Part shown: one piece after another, positions 32,567 to 39,021 of the stretch
Layout of the letters: each line of letters starts with the position of its first letter
Position numbering within the stretch: the stretch's first letter is position 1
Assembly (NCBI GenBank): GCA_963824085.1
Contig: CAWGNT010000002.1
Coordinates: 1 to 64,000, forward strand
Source: JARRNE01 sp963824085
GTDB taxonomy: Bacteria > Pseudomonadota > Gammaproteobacteria > Chromatiales > Chromatiaceae
Length of the DNA: 64,000 bases
Reading direction: 5' to 3'
Made by a program: the position numbers and the translations under genes
Notes under the pieces: generated by a model
The model's input: only the letters and a program-made list of their open reading frames with translations
Database searches by the model: none
What the model was told of the DNA's origin: nothing

Positions 32567-32628
32567 TGACACGGGGATGACCGCGTGTGAGCTGTAGCCT
32601 CTGCGAGGGACTCGCGGGGGCAAAGCAG

Positions 32629-32660
32629 AGGGCCGGCCGAGAAGCCGGCCCTGTCGTTTT
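32629..32660 (+). terminator. Rho-independent terminator after hsp20
   Basis: A perfect 9-bp stem AGGGCCGGC/GCCGGCCCT with a CGAGAA loop, followed by GTCGTTTT, lies 63 bp after the hsp20 stop. Confidence 0.75.
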
Positions 32661-32686
32661 CGGGGCAGCGCCTCGCGATTCGCCCT

Positions 32687-32711
32687 CGTTCCCAAGTTCC
32701 ACTTGGGAACG
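32687..32711. repeat. CCCAAGC hairpin, copy 2
   Basis: A perfect hairpin CGTTCCCAAGT/ACTTGGGAACG with a 3-nt loop. It has the same shape as the copies at 22996 and 35448, with the variable base pair T-A here. Confidence 0.75.
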
Positions 32712-32780
32712 CTCCCTCAGAAGCTCCGCTTCTCGCAGCCCCGCCTTGGAGCTGCCGGGTCAGCGCCGCGGAAGCAGCGT

Positions 32781-32948
32781 TTCAACCGCAGAGACACAAA
32801 GTGCGCAGAGAAGAGCAGAGAGATCAAGGAAACAATGATCACCTTGCGGGTGGAGGCCCGGGCTCAAGCGAATGCCGACGCCGTGCCGCGGTCGGCGGTC
32901 TCTATGCGACAATTTCCCCTCTGTGTTCTCTGCGTCTCTGCGGTTCAA
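32781..32948. repeat. CTCTGCGTCTCTGCGG inverted-arm element, copy 2
   Basis: A 168-bp element. The left arm is TTCAACCGCAGAGACACAAA then GTGCGCAGAGAAGAG, and the right arm CCTCTGTGTTCTCTGCGTCT then CTGCGGTTCAA, almost perfect inverted repeats. It fills most of the gap between hsp20 and nfeD. Confidence 0.85.
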
Positions 32949-32954
32949 ATCCAG

Positions 32955-33422
32955 CTAAGCCGTGGGTCGTGAATCCTCGACCGGGCTCACGACGAGCACG
33001 ACGCCGTCGACCCCGGTGACCCTTACCTTGGTACCGACCGCGCAGTCGGCTCCGCAGATCTTCCAGGTCGTGTCGTCCACCCGAATCTTGCCCACGCCGT
33101 TGACCACGGGCTGCTCCAGGGTGAACACCCGCCCCACGTACTGGTGACCACGGCGGTTCAGGGTTGGCTCATCGCTCTTGATGGGGTGGCGGGTCAAGAA
33201 GCGGCGACCCAGGATGACGCTGAGCACGCTGACGACAGCATAGAGCACCAGCTGAAGCTGCCAGGTCATGGCCGGGAAGGCTGTGAGCAAGACCGCCACC
33301 ACGCCCGCCGCCATTGCCAACCACATGAAGAAGGCGGCGGGGGCGAGGACCTCCAGAATGATCAGGACGATGCCTAGCACCAACCAGTGCCAGGGGCCGA
33401 GCGGTGGGATCCAGTCGAGCAT
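32955..33422 (-). CDS. nfeD: NfeD family membrane protein (short form)
   Basis: A 155-residue short NfeD. Three hydrophobic helices lie in the first 70 residues (for example LVLGIVLIILEVLAPAAFF), then an OB-fold C-terminal domain (about residues 90-150, VGRVFTLEQPVVNGVGKI). The serine-protease domain of long NfeD proteins is lacking. Short NfeD proteins pair with SPFH proteins in membrane microdomains. Its start overlaps the stop of the SPFH gene by one base, so the two are coupled. Confidence 0.92.
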   Translation of the reverse strand: MLDWIPPLGPWHWLVLGIVLIILEVLAPAAFFMWLAMAAGVVAVLLTAFPAMTWQLQLVLYAVVSVLSVILGRRFLTRHPIKSDEPTLNRRGHQYVGRVFTLEQPVVNGVGKIRVDDTTWKICGADCAVGTKVRVTGVDGVVLVVSPVEDSRPTA

Positions 33423-34354
33423 CAGTCGCCGCTTGCGGATGTGCGGTGGCGCCCCAAGCCCTCGCGCGTGATCTCGGCGATTCCGGCCAGGGAGCCGATG
33501 AGGTTCGATGCCTCCAGGGGCAGCAGGATGACCTTTTGGTTCGGGGCGGAGCCGATCGTCTGGAGGGCCTCCGTGTAACGCTGGGCCACGAAATAGTTCA
33601 CGGCGTTGATGTCACCCTTGGCGATGGCCTGAGACACCATGAGGGTCGCCTTCGCCTCGGCCTCCGCGAGACGCTCACGGGCCTCGGCTTGGCGGAAGGC
33701 CGCCTCGCGCTCGCCTTCCGCTTCCAGGATGGCGGCCTGTTTGGCGCCTTCCGCCTCCAGGATGGCCGCCTGGCGCTTGCCCTCCGCCTCCAGGATTGAC
33801 GCCCGCTTGTCGCGCTCCGCCTTCATCTGGCGAGCCATGGACTCCACCAGCGTCTGGGGCGGTGAGATGTCCTTGATCTCGATGCGGGTGACCTTTACTC
33901 CCCAGGGGGTGGTCGCATCGTCGACGACGTGAAGGAGCTGGGCGTTGATCTTGTCGCGTTGAGACAGCAGCTCGTCCAGGTCCATGGACCCCATGACGGT
34001 GCGAATGTTCGTCATGGTGAGATTGAGAATGGCGTACTGCAGCCCGCTCACCTCGTACGCTGCCTTGGGGGCGTCCAGGATTTGAAAGAAGACGACCCCA
34101 TCCACCGTGACCATGGCATTGTCGCGGGTAATCACCTCCTGGGACGGGACATCCAGCACCTGCTCCATCATGTTGAGCTTCGACCCGACCCGGTCGATGA
34201 AGGGCACGATCACATGCAGGCCGGGGACGAGTGTGCGCGTGTACCGGCCCACCCGCTCCACCGTGTACTCCGAGCCCTGGGGGACCTGACGCACGGCAAG
34301 TGCGACCAGAATGACGGCGAGGATGACGAGGCCGATGACAACTGTTTCTTGCAT
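33422..34354 (-). CDS. qmcA: SPFH/stomatin/prohibitin family protein (QmcA-like)
   Basis: A 310-residue SPFH protein. One N-terminal membrane helix (about residues 4-24) is followed by the SPFH domain starting VPQGSEYTVERVGRYTRTL, and a charged coiled coil from about residue 175. The coiled coil contains three imperfect tandem repeats of AAILEAEG-type 10-residue units followed by REAAFRQAEAREGL-like sequence. Such proteins oligomerise into membrane cages and influence protease access. It forms an operon with nfeD. Confidence 0.94.
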   Translation of the reverse strand: MQETVVIGLVILAVILVALAVRQVPQGSEYTVERVGRYTRTLVPGLHVIVPFIDRVGSKLNMMEQVLDVPSQEVITRDNAMVTVDGVVFFQILDAPKAAYEVSGLQYAILNLTMTNIRTVMGSMDLDELLSQRDKINAQLLHVVDDATTPWGVKVTRIEIKDISPPQTLVESMARQMKAERDKRASILEAEGKRQAAILEAEGAKQAAILEAEGEREAAFRQAEARERLAEAEAKATLMVSQAIAKGDINAVNYFVAQRYTEALQTIGSAPNQKVILLPLEASNLIGSLAGIAEITREGLGRHRTSASGD

Positions 34355-34436
34355 AGTGCGCTCCGCGCTCAGGAATTTGCCGGAAAAACGCGCGGCAGTA
34401 TATCCAGTCCCACGCGTGGAAGAGCGAGATTTTCGT

Positions 34437-34595
34437 TATACCTCACGCGGGTTTTTCGCTTTTCGGCCCCAGGGTCGGGTTGCGTCCGCCGGGGATGTCG
34501 GCCGCAGGGAAGCGGCCGTCAAGTCTTCAGCGAGGAATCCACGGCGGACGCAACCCGAGCTCGGAAAACCGGAAGAATCAAATACCAGCGGTATA
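34437..34595 (-). repeat. MITE-like palindromic element, copy 3
   Basis: A 159-bp element with TATAC at 34437 and GTATA at 34591. The inner arms are GGGTTGCGTCCGCCG and CGGCGGACGCAACCC. The internal hairpin is GGCCGC/GCGGCC, which differs from the other copies by compensating changes. Its right end lies 12 nt before the ttcA start codon. Confidence 0.85.
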
Positions 34596-34607
34596 CACTT
34601 CGAACCG

Positions 34608-35351
34608 ATGAACGCTTGCGCCACCAAGCCTCCCAAGTCCCTTCTCCGTAAGGTAGGACGCGCCGTCGTGGACTTCGACATGATCCGCGGCGGTGACCGC
34701 CTCCTCCTCGGCGTGTCCGGCGGCAAGGACTCCTTGTCCCTCTTGCACATTCTGCTGCACCTCCGGACCTACGCCCCGGTGCGGTTCGAGCTCGCGGTGC
34801 TGACCGTGGACCCGCAGGTGCCGGGATTCGACCCGGCACCACTCAGGGGTTACTACGAGCGGGTCGGCGTGCCCTGGTTCTACGAGCAGCAGCCCATCAT
34901 GGACCAGGCCAAGGCGCACATGGACGGGGATTCGTTCTGCGCTTACTGCGCCCGTATGAAGCGGGGGATCATGTACCGTGTGTGCCGCCGCGAGGGCTAT
35001 GGGGTGCTTGCGCTGGCCCAGCATCTGGACGACTTGGCGGAGAGCCTGCTCATGTCGCTCTTCCACGGAGGGCAGCTGCGTACCATGAAGGCCCACTATG
35101 TGAACGACGAAGGGGATATCCGCATCATCCGGCCGCTCGTCTATTGCCGCGAGCGCCAGACTGCCGACTTCGCCGGCGCAGCCGGCCTTCCTGTGGTTCA
35201 AGACAGCTGTCCGGCCTGCTTCTCGGCGCCGACCCGCCGCGAGCACATGAAGGCGCTGCTGGCGCAGGAGGAGCAGACGCACCCGCATCTCTTCGCGAAC
35301 ATCCTACATGCCATCCGGCCGCTGCTGACCGAGGGGGCGACCAAAGGCTGA
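34608..35351 (+). CDS. ttcA: tRNA 2-thiocytidine synthetase TtcA
   Basis: A 247-residue TtcA. The PP-loop SGGKDS is at residues 37-42, and the central pair Cys111/Cys114 (CAYC) with the third conserved cysteine region Cys201/Cys204 (CPAC) gives the [4Fe-4S] site needed for thiolation of C32 in tRNA. The frame continues upstream through the repeat, but homology starts at ATG 34608. No Shine-Dalgarno sequence is visible because the MITE-like repeat ends 12 nt before the ATG. The shared divergent region with qmcA is only 253 bp and mostly repeat. Confidence 0.95.
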   Translation: MNACATKPPKSLLRKVGRAVVDFDMIRGGDRLLLGVSGGKDSLSLLHILLHLRTYAPVRFELAVLTVDPQVPGFDPAPLRGYYERVGVPWFYEQQPIMDQAKAHMDGDSFCAYCARMKRGIMYRVCRREGYGVLALAQHLDDLAESLLMSLFHGGQLRTMKAHYVNDEGDIRIIRPLVYCRERQTADFAGAAGLPVVQDSCPACFSAPTRREHMKALLAQEEQTHPHLFANILHAIRPLLTEGATKG

Positions 35352-35447
35352 CGCCGCTTCTGGTGCTTTGTCCCTGGCACCAGAGCGCTGCTTGCGGTGG
35401 TCTTGCGGCTCCCTAGCAGATCGGGAGAAGCAGAGCATCGAGGAGGC

Positions 35448-35473
35448 CGTACCCAAGCCGGAGCTTGGGTACG
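35448..35473. repeat. CCCAAGC hairpin, copy 3
   Basis: A perfect hairpin CGTACCCAAGC/GCTTGGGTACG with a CGGA loop and variable base pair A-T. It lies between ttcA and the fluoride-riboswitch promoter and could also end ttcA transcripts. Confidence 0.75.
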
Positions 35474-35515
35474 AGGAGGGGTGTGGAGCCCGACTGCCAG
35501 TCGCGGTCGTCGCTG

Positions 35516-35543
35516 TTGCGCCTTCGCGCGGCCGTGCTATAGT
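35516..35543 (+). promoter_or_regulatory. Promoter driving the fluoride riboswitch and hyf-like operon
   Basis: TTGCGC (35516-35521) and TATAGT (35538-35543) with a 16-nt spacer place the start of transcription about 6 nt before the aptamer at 35557, a typical distance for a riboswitch promoter. Confidence 0.65.
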
Positions 35544-35556
35544 CGCGCCGTCGTAC

Positions 35557-35608
35557 GGGAGATGGCATTCCTCCCTGAACCGCCCGCTTCGGCTGATGAT
35601 GCCTACGA
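35557..35608 (+). ncRNA. Fluoride (crcB-type) riboswitch aptamer
   Basis: The sequence follows the crcB/fluoride aptamer step by step. P1/J1 is GGGAGATGGCATTCCTCCC, with the conserved GATGG and the CCTCCC that pairs back to GGGAG. J1/2 is TGAAC, P2 is CCGCC...GGC with a CGCTTC loop, and the conserved 3' part TGATGATGCCTAC contains the GCAT/ATGC pairing and the closing bases. It resembles the Pseudomonas crcB aptamers very closely. A competing hairpin (35602-35633) follows. The first clear gene downstream is the hyfC-like gene at 35926, start of a six-gene complex-I-like operon; formate-hydrogenlyase-like genes are among the known targets of this riboswitch class. Confidence 0.92.
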
Positions 35609-35633
35609 GTCCCTCGAACGGGGATGCTGTAGG
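35602..35633 (+). promoter_or_regulatory. Alternative hairpin overlapping the aptamer 3' end
   Basis: CCTAC (35602-35606), the conserved 3' end of the aptamer, can pair with GTAGG (35629-35633) around an inner TCCC/GGGA stem. It is a natural candidate for the fluoride-free state. No T-run follows, so a Rho-dependent or translational mechanism is more likely than intrinsic termination. Confidence 0.5.
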
Positions 35634-35700
35634 TGCGACATCGAGGCCGCCCCCGCTTACCTCTGTCCCTATTCTTGAGGATTATGCCCGAAGGCGTCGC

Positions 35701-35913
35701 GTGAGCGCTGGTCGTTGCGGCCGAGCGAGCACCGGTGCGCCGGTCTCTGCAGACAGGAACAACGGAGGTTGCCTTGCCAACGACCAGGCGGTTTCGGCGC
35801 TGCTCCGCAGTTCGACGAGCGTCCTGGACAGGCGCTTTCCCCGCTGCGCCCTGCGCCTTTTGTTCGATCTCGGCATTCCCGCAGGCAAGGTCGCGCCGCA
35901 CCGTCCGCGCTAG
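35701..35913 (+). CDS. Possible small leader ORF, function unknown
   Basis: A 70-codon frame from GTG 35701 to a TAG 12 nt before the hyfC-like start. A six-codon mini-ORF (ATG 35684, preceded by GAGG) ends in the overlapping GTGA at 35701-35704, the same coupling used elsewhere in this operon. The predicted C-terminal half (SSTSVLDRRFPRCALRLLF) is hydrophobic-basic. I do not recognise it; it may be a chance frame in G+C-rich leader RNA. No other gene fits the 318 bp between aptamer and hyfC. Confidence 0.2.
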   Translation: MSAGRCGRASTGAPVSADRNNGGCLANDQAVSALLRSSTSVLDRRFPRCALRLLFDLGIPAGKVAPHRPR

Positions 35914-35925
35914 GGGCGGCGGCAA

Positions 35926-36873
35926 GTGAGCTTGCGAGACGTTGCGTTGCAGGTGGCGCAGGTGACGACTGTGCTCCTGCTGGCACCGCTGCTGCAGGGT
36001 TTCATCCTGCAGGTCGAAGAGCGGGTCCAGCGCGCGCGGGGGCCCGGAATATTCCAGCCCTACCGGGATCTGTGGAAGCTGTTCCACAAGGAGCAGGTCG
36101 TCCCCGAGACCGCCTCTTGGGTGCACTGGACCGCGCCGGTCGTGGCGTTCGCCGCCATGTTGACCGTGCCGATCCTGATCCCGGTGCTGACCGATTACCC
36201 GCTGCCGCTCTCGGACATGGGGGATATCCTCGGCGGCGGCCTCATCCTGGCCCTCGGGTCCTTCATGGTGACCCTGTCCGGACTAGACGCCGGCGGTGCC
36301 TACGGCGGTATCGGCTCCAGCCGTGCCGTGATGCTCGCGATCCTCGCCGAGCCGACGCTGATCCTGGTGTTCGTGGGCATCACCCTCCTTGCCAAGTCGA
36401 TGCTGCCGTTCGTCGTAAACCACCTGCTGGTGGGCAATCCCGCGGCCTACTGGAACCCGGAGCATCTGTTTCTCGTATTCGCGTTCTTCATCCTGCTGCT
36501 GATCGAGACCGACCGTCTGCCGGTTCACTCGAGCACGCACATCGAGGTCTACATGATCGAGGAGGCGCGCATCCTCGAATACGCCGGGCCGTTGCTCGCC
36601 CTCCTCAAGTGGGCCTCGATGATGAAGCAGCTCATCCTGTACACGATCTTCTGCAACGTGCTTACCCTGCCATGGGGACTGTCGCATCAGGGATCTGCAC
36701 TCGGGGCCGCCGGCGCGGCCGGCGCCGTCCTGCTCAAGCTCGCGCTCGTCGCGCTTGCCGTCGTCGTGGTCGAGACCGCCCAGGCGCGGCTGCGCTTCTA
36801 CCGCTACCAGGAGCCCCTTGCGGCGTCGTTCCTGCTCGCGGTCCTCGCGATCGTGGCGAACCAGCTGAGGTGA
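35926..36873 (+). CDS. hyfC: HyfC/HycD-like membrane subunit (NuoH homologue)
   Basis: A 315-residue membrane protein with about eight helices, homologous to HycD/HyfC and complex I NuoH. Conserved motifs are FQPYRDLWKLFHKE near residue 45 and ETDRLPVHSSTHIEVYMIEE at about residue 190-210, the acidic loop that contacts the electron-transfer arm. It would anchor the peripheral arm and couple it to the proton-pumping subunits. The start is GTG 35926. It is the first recognisable gene behind the fluoride riboswitch. Its stop overlaps the next GTG start (GTGA). Confidence 0.93.
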   Translation: MSLRDVALQVAQVTTVLLLAPLLQGFILQVEERVQRARGPGIFQPYRDLWKLFHKEQVVPETASWVHWTAPVVAFAAMLTVPILIPVLTDYPLPLSDMGDILGGGLILALGSFMVTLSGLDAGGAYGGIGSSRAVMLAILAEPTLILVFVGITLLAKSMLPFVVNHLLVGNPAAYWNPEHLFLVFAFFILLLIETDRLPVHSSTHIEVYMIEEARILEYAGPLLALLKWASMMKQLILYTIFCNVLTLPWGLSHQGSALGAAGAAGAVLLKLALVALAVVVVETAQARLRFYRYQEPLAASFLLAVLAIVANQLR

Positions 36874-37556
36874 CCGTGCCGCTCGCCTCGCTCGACCCGC
36901 TCGCCGCCTCGCTCTTCAGCCTGCTCGCGATCGCGAGCCTTCTGATGGCGTTCGTGATGTTGGGCTCGCGCTGGCTGATGGACTATCTGTGGGCCTTCGC
37001 CGCCGAATCCTGGCTGATCGCTGCGCTGTCCGCCGCCGTTGCTTACTACGGGGGATTTCCGGAGCTCTATCTGGTGGCGGGGCTCACCATGATCGTACGC
37101 GGCCTGGTGCTGCCGTACCTGCTATTGCGCATCGTGCGGCGCCTCAACGTGGAGCGCGAGATTCACGAGGTGCTGCAGCCGAGCGCGGCGCTGGTCGTCG
37201 GCGCACTCGCGGTGATCTTTGCGTTCGTCGTGGCGCGCCACATCGGCTCCCGGCTCGACCTGACCGGCACCGTCTCCGTGCTCGCGCTCACCGTCATGCT
37301 GTCGATGCAGCTGATCGGGTTCCTCATGCTCGCCATCCGCCGCGAGGCGGTGAGCCAGATCCTCGGCCTGCTGGTGTTGGAGAACGGCATCTTCCTGGGC
37401 TCACAGGTCCTCGTGCCTGGGATGCCGCTGCTGATCGAAATGGTGATCCTGTTCGATCTCCTGGTGGTCGTGGTCTCCCTCGGCGTCCTGGTGCGTTACC
37501 TGATCGCGCACGTCGGAACGACGAGCACACGCGACCTCAAGCGCCTCGTGGGATAG
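36870..37556 (+). CDS. hyfE: HyfE-like membrane subunit
   Basis: A 228-residue protein with about seven hydrophobic helices, corresponding to HyfE of hydrogenase-4. The C-terminal part resembles NuoK/MnhC, with the membrane-buried Glu in LLVLENGIFLGSQVL. It would form part of the proton path between the HyfC-like subunit and the antiporter-like subunits. GTG 36870 overlaps the hyfC stop; a longer open frame runs upstream through hyfC in another phase and is not real. Confidence 0.88.
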   Translation: MTVPLASLDPLAASLFSLLAIASLLMAFVMLGSRWLMDYLWAFAAESWLIAALSAAVAYYGGFPELYLVAGLTMIVRGLVLPYLLLRIVRRLNVEREIHEVLQPSAALVVGALAVIFAFVVARHIGSRLDLTGTVSVLALTVMLSMQLIGFLMLAIRREAVSQILGLLVLENGIFLGSQVLVPGMPLLIEMVILFDLLVVVVSLGVLVRYLIAHVGTTSTRDLKRLVG

Positions 37557-37557
37557 G

Positions 37558-39021
37558 GTGACCGCGACACTGCTGCTCATTGTCCTCTTGGCACCGCTCA
37601 CGGCGGTGCTTGCGATCCTCGCGATCCGTCGCGCGCGTGTCGCGGAGGCGCTCAATCTTGCGGCGAGCCTGCTGGTCTGCGCCGCAGCCCTGCCGCTGCC
37701 ATGGCTCAGTCTGCGCACCACCACTCCCTATTGGGCGGGCTACGTCCTGCTCGATCCCCTGGGCGCCTGGGTGCTGGTGTGCACGGCACTCGTGTACCTG
37801 CTGGCGTCCATGTACGCAATCGGTTACATGCGCCTCCTCGGTGAAGAGCGGCGTCTGTACCGGTTCTACGCCCTGTTCGCGGGCTTCGCGCTCACCATGC
37901 TCGCGGCGCCGGTCATGAACAACGTCGGTGTCTACTGGATCACGGTCGAGCTCACGACCTTGGTCAGCACCTTTCTGGTCGGCTTCGAGCGCGGCCGCGA
38001 CAGTATCGAGGCCGCCTGGAAGTACATCGTCATCGTCTCGGCAGGCATCAGCCTCGCCCTGCTCGGCACCATGGTGTTCTACTGGGCCGGCAGCCTGGTG
38101 CTCGGGCCGAGCTACGACATGACGTGGGCGGCACTGCGCGAGGCTGCGCCGCGGCTCGACGCCGTGCTCGCGACCCTCGCCCTCTTCTTGGTGCTCATCG
38201 GCTACGGCACCAAGGTCGGGCTCGCGCCCATGCATACCTGGCTCCCGGATGCTCACAGCGAGGGTCCGGCACCGGTCTCTGCAATGCTCTCGGGGGCCCT
38301 GCTCAACACGGCCATGCTCGGCATCGTTCGCTTCATCGGCATAGCGGATGCCGCTCGCCTTGGAGCACAGCTGCGCGCCGCACTGGTCGTGCTCGGTCTG
38401 GTGTCGGTCGCGGTGGCCGCGCTCTTCATCGTGCGCCAGCAGGACGTGAAACGGCTCATGGCGTACTCGAGTGTCGAGCACATGGGGGTGCTGGCACTGG
38501 GATTCGGGTTCGGCGGACCGCTCGGAATTGCCGGCGCCCTCTACCACATGGCCAATCATTCCCTGAACAAGTCTCTCATGTTCTTTGGTGCCGGAGTGGT
38601 GATGCGCGGTTACGGCACCAAGGACATGGGCTCGATTCGCGCCGTCTTGCGCTACGAGCCCACCGCGGGGGCGCTCTGGCTCGCGGGCGCCGTGGCGATC
38701 ACCGGGGCGCCGCCGTTTGCCCTTTTTTTGAGCGAGGTCACCATCCTGCGCGCCGGGTGGGCCGGGGGGAATGCGTGGGCGGTGGTCGCGCTGGCCCTGC
38801 TGTTGATCGTCGTGTTCATCGGGTTCATGAATCACGTTCAGCAAATGTATTTCGCCGACGTCGGCTCGGCGGGCGCGCCTCGGGCCCGCTGCAGCACCTG
38901 GTGCCTGCTCCCGATGTGGCTTGCGTTGATCCCGGTCCTGGTGCTGGGGCTCTGGTGGCCCGAAGGCCTGTGGCACTACTTCGCCGTGGTCTCCGCGCAG
39001 ATCGGAGCGGGTGCGCCGTGA
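37558..39021 (+). CDS. hyfF: HyfF-like antiporter-type subunit (NuoL/M/N family)
   Basis: A 487-residue Mrp/NuoN-type proton-translocating subunit with about fourteen helices. The key residues are present: the Glu in YWITVELTTLVSTF (helix 5), the Lys in YGTKVGLAPMHTWLPDAHSE (helix 7), the broken-helix motif SGALLNTAMLG, and NHSLNKSLMFFGAG with the second Lys. The proton channel therefore looks functional. The start is GTG 37558, one base after the hyfE stop; its own stop overlaps the next GTG. Confidence 0.92.
   Translation: MTATLLLIVLLAPLTAVLAILAIRRARVAEALNLAASLLVCAAALPLPWLSLRTTTPYWAGYVLLDPLGAWVLVCTALVYLLASMYAIGYMRLLGEERRLYRFYALFAGFALTMLAAPVMNNVGVYWITVELTTLVSTFLVGFERGRDSIEAAWKYIVIVSAGISLALLGTMVFYWAGSLVLGPSYDMTWAALREAAPRLDAVLATLALFLVLIGYGTKVGLAPMHTWLPDAHSEGPAPVSAMLSGALLNTAMLGIVRFIGIADAARLGAQLRAALVVLGLVSVAVAALFIVRQQDVKRLMAYSSVEHMGVLALGFGFGGPLGIAGALYHMANHSLNKSLMFFGAGVVMRGYGTKDMGSIRAVLRYEPTAGALWLAGAVAITGAPPFALFLSEVTILRAGWAGGNAWAVVALALLLIVVFIGFMNHVQQMYFADVGSAGAPRARCSTWCLLPMWLALIPVLVLGLWWPEGLWHYFAVVSAQIGAGAP

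Noticed and set aside
32935..32956. GGTTCAAATCC resembling a tRNA T-arm.
   Set aside because: It is the end of the CTCTGCGTCTCTGCGG repeat arm; no acceptor, D or anticodon stems surround it.
33710..33800. Tandem GCCTCCAGGATGGCGGCCTG-type DNA repeats.
   Set aside because: They are the coding sequence of the SPFH protein's AAILEAEG coiled-coil repeats, not an independent repeat or CRISPR array.
35715..36869. Long plus-strand open frame that runs through the hyfC-like gene into hyfE and would give a 613-residue protein.
   Set aside because: The part before 36870 is Arg/Ala-rich, has no recognisable domain and lies out of phase over hyfC, whose product is clearly conserved. Only 36870-37556 is real.
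38124..39017. Upstream extension of the hyfG frame through hyfF.
   Set aside because: It is out-of-phase translation of the hyfF-like gene. The GTGA overlap at 39018-39021 and NuoC homology place the true start at 39018.
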